Assembly (NCBI GenBank): GCA_028282885.1
Contig: JANQGX010000064.1
Location: 94,411 to 158,410, forward strand
DNA from: SAR324 cluster bacterium
GTDB taxonomy: Bacteria; SAR324; XYD2-FULL-50-16
Length of the DNA: 64,000 bases
Reading direction: 5' to 3'
Shown here: positions 45,370-55,204 of the stretch, in pieces
Position numbering within the stretch: the stretch's first letter is position 1
Layout: every line of letters begins with the position of its first letter
The notes under the pieces: model-generated
Database searches by the model: none
What the model was told of the DNA's origin: nothing
What the model saw: only the letters and a program-made list of their open reading frames with translations
Program-made: the position numbers and the translations under genes

Positions 45370-48300
45370 CTAAACCAGGTATTGTGCGGCAATTTTTTGA
45401 TATAGTTGTTCCGTTTTCCGACTTACCGGGCTGTCCAGCCCTTCTTCAATTCGTTTCCTGCATCTTTCGAAAATCAGTTTTGCCTGTTCCGGTCGATCGA
45501 TGTTCAGTTGATAAACCATCAATCGACGGTAGATCTCCTCTTCGTATGGATGATAGGTAAGATATTTCTCCGCATAACGGATACAAGTGTTAAAATCACC
45601 GGATTTTTCAAAGTAGTCCATTAACCAAACCAGGATATCAGAGTATTCCTTGCTAAGCTTTTCCCTTTCCTGGCTGCACCACTCATCATAAATATCCTCT
45701 TCCAAAAACTCTCCCTGGTAAATTGATTCGGCTTTTTTATAGTAATCCAAAGCGGCAGCCGGATTCTGCTCATTTTGCCCCTTTTCCAACATCCTGTGAA
45801 ACTCTGCGACATCTGTGTCTCCCTTATCACCCAGAAACACACGATACCCTTCCCCCTCTCTCAAAATATAAGAAGAGGGGACGCCTTTGCGAATTTCCGA
45901 TTCCAATGTTTTTCGCAAAATGGCCAGCACCACATGGAATCTTTTTGAAGCTGCTTGAGAGCTTTCATTCGGCCATAGCAGTTCCATCAGCATTTCTTTA
46001 TTTGTATACCCTCTGGTACTTCTCGCAGCCAGAAATTTAAAAAGCGTTTTGGCCTGTCGGCTTTTCCAATGCTCGTTTGTCAGTGGTTTTCCCCCAATAA
46101 AAACCTCGAATCTACCAAAGAAAGAGACTTTTATGTCAGCAGTTGCTGTTTTCGGCAGAAAATCCATCAAGGCAATGGCTGTCTTTTTTATACCTGGTTC
46201 TTTCGATTTTAAGACGGACAACAATGCTTGCTTTCGCCAATCACCCGCCGGCTGGCCCAAAGACTGTTTTGTATACGTTGCCAGTTTTCGCTGTGTATAG
46301 ATTTCGGTCAACAGATGAGCAAACCACGGTCTTGCTGATATCAAACCGAGATAGATACTCCGTTCTTCCATTATTAACAGCGCTTCCTGGAATCGCCGCA
46401 AAGCCATGGCTCGTTTGCCAATCTTTGAATAGTAGTGAGCTTGCAGCAGAAAAAATTCAAACCTGTCGTGAACCGACAACCTCCCAATTTTAGTGGTCTT
46501 GATGAAGATGTTAACCTCATCTTTGTTTCCCAGTTCAAGGTTCATGTGATGCAGGTAAATCTCATAAAACAGCTTCTTAGGGTGCTGTGGCGGGTTTACT
46601 TTGACGGTTTTGACAATATGTTCTTTGGCCAATTTCAAATCATCTTTCAAATAATATGCTTCGGATAGTATCCAGTGGAGTCTTGCTTGATAAATATAGA
46701 ACTCCTTTTCGGTAAAATACCGCAATCCTTTTTCTGCGAGACGAATCCCTTCCTCAATATTGCCCAGCCCGATGGAGTTCGCGGAAATACAGTGATAAAA
46801 CACTTCTTCCAGAGAGATCTCCTTGATACCGGCTTCATCAATCCATCTCAGTCCCTCTTTCGCTACTTCCAATCCCTCAGTGAACCTGCCCAGGTGGAAA
46901 AGAGAGAAAGAGACAAATACGTAACAATTTCTTACACCGTCTTTTTCCTCAAGCTTCAATTCCCGGCCACGATCGATTACCTCCTCACCGTAAACCACGG
47001 CTTTCGCATATTCATCAGCTATGAAATACCTGCGACATTGAACATAGGAGATCAGCGTTTCTCTCTTTACCGGGTTCATATCCTGATGATTTATTAGCCG
47101 CTGATATTCTGCAAAATAGAAGTCTGCATCCTTTGATTTTTTTAAGGAAACAGCGACCAAGGTTTGAAACCTCTTTAATTCATATTGTATAGGCCCCGTT
47201 AGATCATGGCTTTCGCTCAGGCTTTTCAATTCTATTTCTGCTTGTTGATAATCACCCAGCTCAAAACACAAAACCGCCAGAAAAAACCGGGTATGTTGTA
47301 TATTCTCATCAGAAGAGTACGAAGTTTGCTCAATATAGCTCTTTAGTTTTTTTTGTGCTTCTACATTGTTGAATACCGAAGCCGCCAAATAGCCCTGAAT
47401 GCGGAGATACCATGGATATTTCTCCAACTGGCCTTTTGGTATCTTGTCTGAGAAGTAGCCGATTAAATGATAGCGGCCATGTTGAAGCCAGTCGTTGATA
47501 CACTCTTCAAAAAGCGTGCAAGCACGATCATATTCACCTGCAGAAATGAACAGCTCCAGTGCGTCTTCAACATTACCGCGATTTCTCATCAATTCAGCAG
47601 CCTGTAATTGAAGCTGGTTGGTTCGTTCACCACGGGATTCTCGTTCCAGTTTCCTGTATAAAAACTCCCTGAAAAGATCGTGATAGCAATAAAAGTCTCC
47701 ATCTTCATCCAAAACGGATGTAAACAGTTGATTACTTGCCAACTCGGATAAGATCTCTCGTGAATCCTCTCTCTGTAGAAATTCATTGCAAAAATCCACC
47801 TCTTGAAAAGGCAGTATTGAGGTTTTAAGCAGAAACTCCTTTCGGGCCTCAGATAATTGATCGAACACATTTTCTTGCAAATAAGTGGCTATGAATTTTG
47901 ATGAACCATTGAAAGTTGATATCTGCTGTTCAATTTCAGTTCGATTCTTGCCATTAACCATATGATTAAACAAAATCAGTCCGGCTATCCAACCCCCGGT
48001 TTTCTGTTGAAGCGTGGTCAACGCAGAGCTATCCAATGAGATTTTAAATTGATCACGAATTAAAAGTTCAGTCTCCTCTTTGGTAAATGCCAAATCATCG
48101 GTTTTAATCTCAATCAGCTCCCTGTTGGACCTCAATCTTGAAAGTAGAATATCCGGTTCATGACGGCTGATGAGTATAATATGAAAATTAGGCGGAAGGT
48201 TTTCGAGCAGGAAATCCAGGGTTTGATTGATCTCCCTGTTTTTCTGAACTCGGTGATAATCCTCCAATACGAAATAGCAATCATCAGCAATGCCGGACTC

Positions 48301-48654
48301 AAGATCCTTAATGAGCATTGTGGTCGCTTCCTGCCACTCCTTATTTGAGTCCCGGATAAGATCGACTCTCTCCTGGGCCGTTTCACCAAATGATGGGATC
48401 GTTTTTCTTACACCTGCAATCAAATAGCTTAAAAACGCCGGAAGGATTTGATCCGATTCTCCCAATCTGTACCATATCGAATTTAAGTTCTTTCGCCGAA
48501 CCACTTGCGCTGCAAAAACAGTCTTTCCGTAACCGGCAGGAGCGACAATTGTGGTGAGTTTTTTTTGCGGAAGTTCTCCCAATAAGTTATATAAACGCTC
48601 TCTGAAAATCGTTCCGGAGACCTTCGGTATCAGTAACTTGGATTTAAGAATCAT
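45370..48654 (-). CDS. MalT-like STAND ATPase with C-terminal OmpR-type HTH and BTAD
   Basis: A 1094-residue regulator. The N-terminal NTPase has P-loop APAGYGKT (38-45) and an EDYHR Walker B-like region near 150. A long middle part is made of TPR-like helical repeats (about 350-800). The C-terminal quarter has a winged helix (about 845-940, with VSFFGRFEVF and QAKTLFKFLAAR and LWPNESSQAASKRFHV), followed by a bacterial transcriptional activator domain (about 945-1090). It is a large signal-integrating transcription activator (SARP/LAL hybrid). Its ligand is unknown. It stands alone; the flanking genes (MATE pump, GST) are possible targets. The start is ATG with a weak ribosome site. Confidence 0.9.
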   Translation of the reverse strand: MILKSKLLIPKVSGTIFRERLYNLLGELPQKKLTTIVAPAGYGKTVFAAQVVRRKNLNSIWYRLGESDQILPAFLSYLIAGVRKTIPSFGETAQERVDLIRDSNKEWQEATTMLIKDLESGIADDCYFVLEDYHRVQKNREINQTLDFLLENLPPNFHIILISRHEPDILLSRLRSNRELIEIKTDDLAFTKEETELLIRDQFKISLDSSALTTLQQKTGGWIAGLILFNHMVNGKNRTEIEQQISTFNGSSKFIATYLQENVFDQLSEARKEFLLKTSILPFQEVDFCNEFLQREDSREILSELASNQLFTSVLDEDGDFYCYHDLFREFLYRKLERESRGERTNQLQLQAAELMRNRGNVEDALELFISAGEYDRACTLFEECINDWLQHGRYHLIGYFSDKIPKGQLEKYPWYLRIQGYLAASVFNNVEAQKKLKSYIEQTSYSSDENIQHTRFFLAVLCFELGDYQQAEIELKSLSESHDLTGPIQYELKRFQTLVAVSLKKSKDADFYFAEYQRLINHQDMNPVKRETLISYVQCRRYFIADEYAKAVVYGEEVIDRGRELKLEEKDGVRNCYVFVSFSLFHLGRFTEGLEVAKEGLRWIDEAGIKEISLEEVFYHCISANSIGLGNIEEGIRLAEKGLRYFTEKEFYIYQARLHWILSEAYYLKDDLKLAKEHIVKTVKVNPPQHPKKLFYEIYLHHMNLELGNKDEVNIFIKTTKIGRLSVHDRFEFFLLQAHYYSKIGKRAMALRRFQEALLIMEERSIYLGLISARPWFAHLLTEIYTQRKLATYTKQSLGQPAGDWRKQALLSVLKSKEPGIKKTAIALMDFLPKTATADIKVSFFGRFEVFIGGKPLTNEHWKSRQAKTLFKFLAARSTRGYTNKEMLMELLWPNESSQAASKRFHVVLAILRKTLESEIRKGVPSSYILREGEGYRVFLGDKGDTDVAEFHRMLEKGQNEQNPAAALDYYKKAESIYQGEFLEEDIYDEWCSQEREKLSKEYSDILVWLMDYFEKSGDFNTCIRYAEKYLTYHPYEEEIYRRLMVYQLNIDRPEQAKLIFERCRKRIEEGLDSPVSRKTEQLYQKIAAQYLV

Positions 48655-49171
48655 AACGGTAGAAACAACCTGGAGTCACATTGCTTTACGAATTGAATCA
48701 AATAGATAGCTCGATGCTATGTCTCACAATATCCTAAAATGATGATGGTTTGGAGAGCAAAAAACGAGATGGTTGTTATGGATCATGAAGTCCCGGGAGT
48801 TCTGCAACCAATTTTCAACTCAATCAACCAACAGCTCCTACAAAAAAGGGGGACGTAGTTGACATTTTGCGATTTGAACAAATCGAAATATTTCAACTAC
48901 GTCCCCCTTTTTGAGGTTCGAAAGTACCTCGGATGGAATCATCACATGCTGATTAGCATGCTGTCCCACTAGGCAACTCATCTCCCGGAATACTATAACT
49001 ATCGTTGTAGGACTAAAAAGATTTTAAGAAGGATTAGTCATCAGCAAGCGAACCGTTTGGAACAAAAATCAGCATTGACCATCTGATCCTTGCCACTTGA
49101 TTTTTCAGTTCACCAAATGGTTTTGTTTTAGTCTGGAAAAATCACGAATGTTGCCGCTACTTCAGTTCCAA
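48655..49171. other. intergenic region with REP-like repeat
   Basis: About 520 bases between the BTAD regulator start and the GST gene end. It contains REP-like copy 2 (48843-48912) and a small palindrome catgct-gatt-agcatg (48945-48960). No gene is recognised. Confidence 0.5.
48843..48912. repeat. REP-like palindrome family, copy 2 (complete)
   Basis: Perfect 20-base inverted arms (48843-48862 and 48893-48912, core gggggacgtagttga) flank a 30-base centre that ends in aatcgaaatatt. The T-run at the right end would also allow transcription termination. Confidence 0.9.
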
Positions 49172-50017
49172 CTATTTTGGATCAAAATCACCACTGTTAT
49201 GGCGTTCAGGCACTTGATCCGCGGGATCACCCCATACACGGTTTACTTTCCGACCGCGTGTAACGGCAGGTCGTTGAGCAATGATTTCAGCCCAACGCAC
49301 AACATTTTCATAACTTTTTACATCAAGAAATTCTGCTGCGTTGTACAACTCACCGCGAACCAGACCGCCATACCATGGCCAGATAGCAATATCTGCTATG
49401 GTATATTCATCACCTGCGATAAAGGGTCTGCTTGCCAAGAGCTTATCCAAAACATCCAACTGTCGTTTTGCTTCCATGGCATAACGATTGATGGGATATT
49501 CAAGTTTTTCGGGAGCATAAGCATAGAAATGGCCAAAACCGCCTCCCAGGAATGGAGCACTACCCATCTGCCACATTAGCCAGGAGATACACTCTGCACG
49601 TTTAGCCGGTACGGTCGGCAAAAACACACTGAATTTCTCCGACAGATAAATCAAAATTGAACCCGATTCGAATACGCGAATAGGCTTTTCACCGCTTTTA
49701 TCGACCAATGCCGGAATCTTTGAGTTGGGATTGATTTCCACAAAGCCGCTCCCAAATTGTTCTCCTTCTCCAATATTGATTATAAATGCGTCGTATTCCG
49801 CCTCAGTTACTCCCAGTTCCAAAAGCTCTTCAAACATGATCGTTACCTTCATACCGTTTGGTGTAGCCAAAGAGTATAGCTGGAAAGGGTGATTTCCACT
49901 CGGCAATGCTTTTTCGCTTGTTGCCCCGGAAATTGGACGGTTGATATTGGCAAACTGCCCTCCACTATCTCTGTCCCAAGTCCACACCGCAGGTGGTTGA
50001 TAAGGTTCGTTAGACAT
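49172..50017 (-). CDS. yghU: glutathione S-transferase, YghU-like
   Basis: A 281-residue GST of the Nu/YghU class, with disulfide-bond reductase or peroxidase activity in E. coli relatives. It has the long N-terminal extension YQPPAVWTWDRDSGG, the thioredoxin fold (about 45-130) with NPNSKIPAL and FESGSILIYL as the glutathione site, and the helical domain with DEYTIADIAIWPWYGG. Length is typical for this class. Ribosome site gggag before ATG. Such a gene in an anaerobe is somewhat unexpected and may have come by transfer. Confidence 0.93.
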   Translation of the reverse strand: MSNEPYQPPAVWTWDRDSGGQFANINRPISGATSEKALPSGNHPFQLYSLATPNGMKVTIMFEELLELGVTEAEYDAFIINIGEGEQFGSGFVEINPNSKIPALVDKSGEKPIRVFESGSILIYLSEKFSVFLPTVPAKRAECISWLMWQMGSAPFLGGGFGHFYAYAPEKLEYPINRYAMEAKRQLDVLDKLLASRPFIAGDEYTIADIAIWPWYGGLVRGELYNAAEFLDVKSYENVVRWAEIIAQRPAVTRGRKVNRVWGDPADQVPERHNSGDFDPK

Positions 50018-50355
50018 TATTTCTCCCTAATAAAATTAACTGCCGATCGTATTCATCAAATCAATACGGTTTTAATCCAAACATTTTTCCGTGATTTTGA
50101 ATCACGAAACTCCGGTACCCGGTTTTATACGGCTACCGCTACTGCTGGCTGAAGCACAGCAGGATGACCCTGAGCCGGGCTTTTGGTTGAGATCCCGGAA
50201 AAACGGATTAGCTATCACTTTCGCTGAATCTCAACATTTCAATCAGTAGATCCGGGTTAAGCTACTGTACGGGTGCTCTTAAAACCGCACTTGCAGCGGT
50301 TTAGCGGAATGCCTCATAAACAGAGATTTTTTCCGCTTTTACCTCAATTTCCATC
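50018..50355. other. intergenic region upstream of the GST gene
   Basis: About 340 bases, containing the GST promoter region. I see no gene. A GC-rich stretch at about 50170-50200 (gccgggc...gatcccgg) could form a weak hairpin. Confidence 0.4.
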
Positions 50356-50712
50356 TCACTTGCGGATATCTTCAGGGCCGGTAGCTGAAAGTTGAGCCAT
50401 CTTTAATACCCCATCTCCCATGCATTCACGAAGCCCTTTTGCCCACTCGATTGCTTCCTGCTTGGAGTTCACATTAATCACTGTAAAGCCGGGAATCAAA
50501 TCTTTTCCCTCTATGAAAGGGCCATCAGTAACAGAAAACTGGTCCTTGTCGAGCTTGATATGGATCGTTTCACGAGGGAGCTGTCCGGTTGCCACGATTT
50601 TGCCCGATTTAAAAGATTCTTCCATCAGATTTCCCATTTTTGCCATCCCTTCCGGAGAAGGCGGGTTCATGGGCTCACCATCCTTTCGAGTAAAATAAAC
50701 AAAAAACTGCAT
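50356..50712 (-). CDS. DGPF/YCII-domain protein
   Basis: A 118-residue YCII-related protein. The family signature appears as VTDGPFIEGKDLIPGFTVINV. The fold is a ferredoxin-like barrel related to muconolactone isomerase; function is not known. Members of this DGPF type are typically encoded next to an ECF sigma factor of the ECF42 group, as here: the truncated sigma gene lies 24 bases upstream on the same strand. Ribosome site aggag, 8 bases before ATG. It looks intact. Confidence 0.88.
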   Translation of the reverse strand: MQFFVYFTRKDGEPMNPPSPEGMAKMGNLMEESFKSGKIVATGQLPRETIHIKLDKDQFSVTDGPFIEGKDLIPGFTVINVNSKQEAIEWAKGLRECMGDGVLKMAQLSATGPEDIRK

Positions 50713-50736
50713 GATCAGTTCTCCTGTTTGATATGG

Positions 50737-51216
50737 TTAATAAAAATAAAAGACTGGAACCTTTGAATAGCTTGGAATCAGGTAGGCCCGGGCGATTTCT
50801 TCGGTTCTCATTCCGCAAACCTCTTTCAGGGAGAGGGCAATTTGCGAATCCAAAAGCAAGATGGGGTGACAACAGTAATAAATCGATCGAAGATGATCAT
50901 CCTCGACCAGGTTGTTGTGGAACTCCTGAGGCTGGGTATTATTATCGATAGACCAATTTTCGAATGTGAGCTCTCTACCGCGACTCGGCCTTCTTATCGA
51001 GCCGATAGCTTTAAATTTACCTGTTGACACCAGCCACGAATACTGATTTTCAGGAGTTCCTTCCCTTGGCCATTTGTTCAAAGCCTCAATAATCGCTTCC
51101 TGCAAAGCTTCCTCTGCCAGATCGAGATCTCCCAGGATTCGAACCAGACTTGCTAAAACCCTGCCCGATTCCGATTTATAGATTTGCGCAACATCGCTTT
51201 TAATAGATTCATTCAT
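50737..51216 (-). pseudogene. truncated ECF sigma factor (ECF42-like)
   Basis: A 159-codon frame with the N-terminal part of an ECF42-type sigma factor: sigma-2 region near DLDLAEEALQEAIIEALNKWP, a WLVSTGKFKAIGSIRR stretch, then ILLLDSQIALSLKEVCGMRTEEIARAYLIP of the sigma-4 region. Where the family continues (recognition helix and a long TPR-like C-terminal extension, about 400 residues in all), the frame changes to an unrelated SYSKVPVFYFY end. The loss of the recognition helix and extension indicates a deletion, so this is probably a non-functional remnant. The adjacent DGPF gene is the usual partner. Confidence 0.78.
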
Positions 51217-51249
51217 ACCAAGGTAATTTGAAGCCCGGTCGAACTCATT

Positions 51250-51831
51250 CTAATGTTGTTTAATGGTCCACTGCTTAAATTTCGGATCTGTAGATGCGCA
51301 GGAAACCAGCTGCAGATCGCGAGACATAAATGGGCCGGCAGACCGACTCGAAGCACCAACTGCCAGACAAAGACTGGTATTCTCCCCAGGCCTGAATTCA
51401 AGGGTATCCGCATGGTAATTGAACAATTGTCCTGAAGATGCGGTGGAACAATCCATCAAGCCGAGGGATACTCCGACAGCAGCAGATGAAGAGAGTGTCG
51501 CACATTTACCTGAATAGGTGACAGATTCAATCTTTCGCTTCGATTCATTATAACGGAATTGCACATCTCCACCACGAGGCTTACAGGAATGAGCATGCAG
51601 GCGATCAGAGAAACCCCTTCCAACCGTGTCAATACACCAACCCAAACGATCTTTTTCATCCAGATTGTCAGCCAGGTAGATTACCGGTGCCGGCGTTTTC
51701 AGCCATGGAGGAGCTGCCTGGATCGACAAGGAAAAAAGAAACCCAAGGAGAAAGGCGACGAGTAGTACAGACTTTCCGAGGATTTTCCCGAGATTCGATA
51801 CCCCGTCTAAATCACCTGCTTTTGTTTTCAT
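51250..51831 (-). CDS. secreted ricin-type beta-trefoil lectin-like protein
   Basis: A 193-residue protein. A hydrophobic segment at about residues 20-40 ends in SIQAA and forms a signal peptide with a long n-region. The mature part has repeated Q-x-W-like blocks: CIDTVGRG..., KCATLSSSAAVGVSLGLMDC, SLCLAVGASS...LQLVSCAS and FKQWTIK, typical of a beta-trefoil lectin with paired cysteines. It should bind carbohydrate outside the cytoplasm. It lies alone between the sigma remnant and a REP copy. The assignment rests on pattern, not on a database match. Confidence 0.7.
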   Translation of the reverse strand: MKTKAGDLDGVSNLGKILGKSVLLVAFLLGFLFSLSIQAAPPWLKTPAPVIYLADNLDEKDRLGWCIDTVGRGFSDRLHAHSCKPRGGDVQFRYNESKRKIESVTYSGKCATLSSSAAVGVSLGLMDCSTASSGQLFNYHADTLEFRPGENTSLCLAVGASSRSAGPFMSRDLQLVSCASTDPKFKQWTIKQH

Positions 51832-52360
51832 ATCTAATCCCCTATATCGAGTTGGAAAAAAGCAAAACCTTAAATCTAATTATAAATACTAACCAGAACT
51901 AAGGAAAACACTTATTTCACTCCCCACCTCGGTTTTTTATCTCAAATTAGGAGACGAAAGAGGGGACGTAGTTGAAATATTGACATTTGAACAAATCGAA
52001 ATATTTCAACTACGTCCCCTATTTTTTTGAAGCTGAAATCGATAACTGTCCCCTGCCCTTACCGAATCATTGAGTTAAACAAAGAACAGGAGGCCGGGTC
52101 AGTCGGTTGGGAAAGAATCGAATCAAGCCGTCTGGGTACACACGGTTCATCTGATTGGCGAAGAGGCAGACCCCGGTCTAACCATAAATTAAGAATCTGT
52201 TGGAATTTTGGGGTTGCTTCAATGTTTTCTCGCAGATCGATCTGATTGATGGCGGATACACCGACCTGCCAACAAATGACAATCAACTTGTGATCGATAT
52301 GTAATAAACATAAAAACCCGTTTTTTTAATCCGACACACGATTTCATAAAGGAGAATCTT
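51832..52360. other. intergenic region with REP-like repeat
   Basis: About 530 bases between the lectin and lipoprotein genes. It contains REP-like copy 3 (51961-52020). To its right, 52040-52290 has a possible decayed frame on either strand that I cannot identify. Confidence 0.45.
51961..52020. repeat. REP-like palindrome family, copy 3 (complete)
   Basis: Perfect 20-base inverted arms, aggggacgtagttgaaatat at 51961-51980 and its complement at 52001-52020, with a 20-base centre. This is the clearest copy of the family. A T-run follows. Confidence 0.93.
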
Positions 52361-54703
52361 ATGCAGACTTTTTTGAAAATGTGGCTGGTTTTGGCATTAA
52401 TCGTATCAATGGCTATAACAACATCCTGTACTAGCAGCGGTGATGGTGGTGACGGCGATAGTAATGCCGATGCATCCGGAGGAGGAACGACTGATACCGG
52501 GACAAATGCAGATGGCTCAACCAATATTGTGATTCCATCCCGGATTTCAATTGTAGATAACTCCGGAAACAGTGCCTCGAAAGCGATCAGGAGATTTTCG
52601 AATCTGATGCAGTCTTATAACAATCCGATGGACTATAATGACAGCGATACTGATTATACCAAAGATCCTGTCGAGGTCTACTCACTCGATCCGATGGTTA
52701 GCGAATTGGAGGTTTTTGATCGACTTTTTCAAATGCTGGATCTTACCGGTTATAAATACATCGTTGGCAAAGGGGCTGCCAAAGTCAAATTTGATGAACC
52801 TGAAATGAATCAGGGAGATGGCTCAACATCCGGATCGGACTCGTATCAGAGCAGTAAAACGGAATGGATAATACAAGCAGACTATACTGACGGAAGTCTT
52901 CCGCTTGTTGTAAAAATCTGGGGTACCATGGAATCGGGAGATGTTGACGGGATCAAGTTTAACAATCAAATCAAACTCTCGATCTTCGAAGGTGTATCTG
53001 AGTTAAATCCAATTGGAAAATTCGAATTATTGATGTCTTGTTATGACGATTTCGGGATTTACAGCGGCTTCACAAAGATTCATGGCAAATACATTGACGG
53101 AAAAAATGATCTGAAAATATATAGCGCCGATACAGTAGACTTCTCCCAGTTTGGAGGAGGTGAATGGGCATCCGATTCGGGGACTGAAACTTACTCGCGT
53201 GAAGCGCATATCAGACAGGATAGGGATAATGACTCCGGTGATGCCTGGTACAAATATTCAGACTCTTATGGCGGGGACAGTATCGCAAAAATGGCATGGA
53301 ACAGCGAGTATGCCTATTCGGAAGTCCCCTGGTATGAATGTACAATGGATAGCTGTGGCGAAAGCACCAAAAGTTTTGCCGTCAGCCTGACAGGCACCGA
53401 GGATGTTGTGTATCGATACGGACTGTACAACTATGCGGACGGTTCGCGTAAATACCTGAAAACAGGTTTTCCAATTGAGAGTGCCGAAGGCCACAGTGGC
53501 TGGGCAAGTCGCTGGGGAGTATACGTATGGGACCAGTCTACCGGCCAGGATGTGACACTAACCAATGGTACCATAGTTACAGAAGTGAATTATGACGGAA
53601 CCACCGGAGATCAATACACTATAAATCTCATTCCGGGAAGATTGATCAGACAAGCAGAAGTTGTCATGAATCTTAGTGATCTGGATGGTGTTCTTCTGGA
53701 TTACTGGGATTATGACATGACCACTTACGAAAGCATTAATTTGAAAGTGGCCTGGGATAACACAAACAGCAAATGGGTGATCCGGAAAGAGTGCAGCGAT
53801 ATTGCGACCTCGGGAATGTATGAGTGTACAGATAGAAACGAGGACCTCGATATATCCGAATCCGAGTTTTACAGTTTTTATCTTACAGGTCAGGGACAGG
53901 ATGGAAAATCACTAAGCTGGATGAAAGGTGATGATTTTGTCACGGCTCATGAATATCAGGAAATTGACAGCCTCACAAATAATCTCACCCTGTATGAATA
54001 CGACTTTAGCGAATGCTATACTGCTCTCTGGGGGGGTGGAACTTATTCTCCAACGACATATACCGTGTCAGCAAGCGACCTGACGCTTAAATCTGGCGGT
54101 ACCGCCGTAACCGACGACAAATGGACTTTGTTGGAAACCCCTTTAACACTCAACAGTGCCGATGATTGTTTTAACTCCTGGGATGCCGACGTCTCATATT
54201 CCTGGTGGTCAGCAACTGAAGGCCAATCCTGGACATACAAAACTCGACTGATTACAGCAGATGGCACTCCCTTCGTATTTGACGCACCTCTCTCATTTAC
54301 TTATCAGAATGATGACGGTGTATTTGAGATTGAGTACTATGGATTTGGCGAACTCTATGTTCCCTGGGTGCCATCTGATGAAGCAGACGATTTTATGGGT
54401 TATCAACCTGCTACTAACCTCGCTACAGGGACATTGCTGCCCAGCTCTACGTCACCGGAATATGTTGTCAAGCAATTGGATATTGCCAGAAAATTCAATC
54501 CGACAACAGACGATGTCTCAGACCTGGAAACGATCGTTGCTGGCCAATCCACAAACCTGGCTGGTTCATTCAAGGAAGTTCCCACGGATCCCAGCATCAA
54601 TGGCACACAACCAACAGCTACCATGACCTGCGTAGTGGATGGAAAACTGGTTGATGCCGATGGAAACCCGGTAACCGATCCTTCTTTAGCTCTTTGTCAA
54701 TAA
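52361..54703 (+). CDS. large lipoprotein of unknown function
   Basis: A 780-residue protein. The start (ATG after aaggag) gives a hydrophobic signal that ends ITTSC, a plausible lipobox, followed by a Gly/Asp/Ser-rich linker (GDGGDGDSNADASGGG). The rest is rich in Asp, Ser, Tyr and Trp, with repeated short strands such as WYKYSDSYGGDS and WIIQADYTDGS, suggesting an extracellular beta-rich fold. I do not recognise a family. It ends with a C-terminal tail rich in Pro, Thr and Asp. It stands alone and is followed by a strong hairpin. A surface-exposed role is inferred from the lipobox only. Confidence 0.75.
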   Translation: MQTFLKMWLVLALIVSMAITTSCTSSGDGGDGDSNADASGGGTTDTGTNADGSTNIVIPSRISIVDNSGNSASKAIRRFSNLMQSYNNPMDYNDSDTDYTKDPVEVYSLDPMVSELEVFDRLFQMLDLTGYKYIVGKGAAKVKFDEPEMNQGDGSTSGSDSYQSSKTEWIIQADYTDGSLPLVVKIWGTMESGDVDGIKFNNQIKLSIFEGVSELNPIGKFELLMSCYDDFGIYSGFTKIHGKYIDGKNDLKIYSADTVDFSQFGGGEWASDSGTETYSREAHIRQDRDNDSGDAWYKYSDSYGGDSIAKMAWNSEYAYSEVPWYECTMDSCGESTKSFAVSLTGTEDVVYRYGLYNYADGSRKYLKTGFPIESAEGHSGWASRWGVYVWDQSTGQDVTLTNGTIVTEVNYDGTTGDQYTINLIPGRLIRQAEVVMNLSDLDGVLLDYWDYDMTTYESINLKVAWDNTNSKWVIRKECSDIATSGMYECTDRNEDLDISESEFYSFYLTGQGQDGKSLSWMKGDDFVTAHEYQEIDSLTNNLTLYEYDFSECYTALWGGGTYSPTTYTVSASDLTLKSGGTAVTDDKWTLLETPLTLNSADDCFNSWDADVSYSWWSATEGQSWTYKTRLITADGTPFVFDAPLSFTYQNDDGVFEIEYYGFGELYVPWVPSDEADDFMGYQPATNLATGTLLPSSTSPEYVVKQLDIARKFNPTTDDVSDLETIVAGQSTNLAGSFKEVPTDPSINGTQPTATMTCVVDGKLVDADGNPVTDPSLALCQ

Positions 54704-54711
54704 CAACGATT

Positions 54712-54740
54712 GATCCTGCACCCAGGCAGGGCGCAGGATC
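54712..54740 (+). terminator. strong hairpin after the lipoprotein gene
   Basis: Arms gatcctgcaccc and gggcgcaggatc (one mismatch in 12) with a 5-base loop, 8 bases after the stop. No T-tract follows on the plus strand, so it may protect the transcript end rather than terminate by itself. Confidence 0.55.
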
Positions 54741-55204
54741 AAACAAATAACAGCCCCGTTACATCCACATATACGCTTTCCAGATTCAAACTCCGCTCAG
54801 AAATCTTTCCTCTCTCGTAATTATCCAATCATAGTATCTTTTTGATACCAATCATTACAGATTACAAATACTGATCGATCATTTAAACTTCTGGGTAAAC
54901 TCAAATGTCAATTCTCAACTACCTAAGACATGGTAGATAAAAATAGTTGACTGGCGGTAAGGGCAGATCAGGATTTGAAATACGTCAAATGTCAATATTT
55001 CAACTACGTCCCCTGTTTCAAAAGTCTTATATTCTTTTGGTATTGTAAGGGCGTTGACTCGGCAATGATTTTGAAGTGATGAAAAAACGAGGAAGCACTC
55101 ATACCTACGATCCGGCAACGTCAGCTACCGACAGGGCTTCGCTGTATTTGGAGCGCATGAGTGAAATAGCTTTTGAGATTTCACTGGTATGACTATTTTG
55201 CCAA
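54741..55204. other. intergenic region before the broken aldo/keto reductase
   Basis: About 460 bases. It contains REP-like copy 4 (54985-55014). The stretch after it may be eroded 5' sequence of the reductase pseudogene, but no readable part was found. Confidence 0.45.
54985..55014 (-). repeat. REP-like palindrome family, copy 4 (half)
   Basis: The half-unit with aatatttcaactacgtcccc, preceded by caaatgtc; the opposite arm is missing or eroded. Same orientation as copy 1. Confidence 0.85.
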
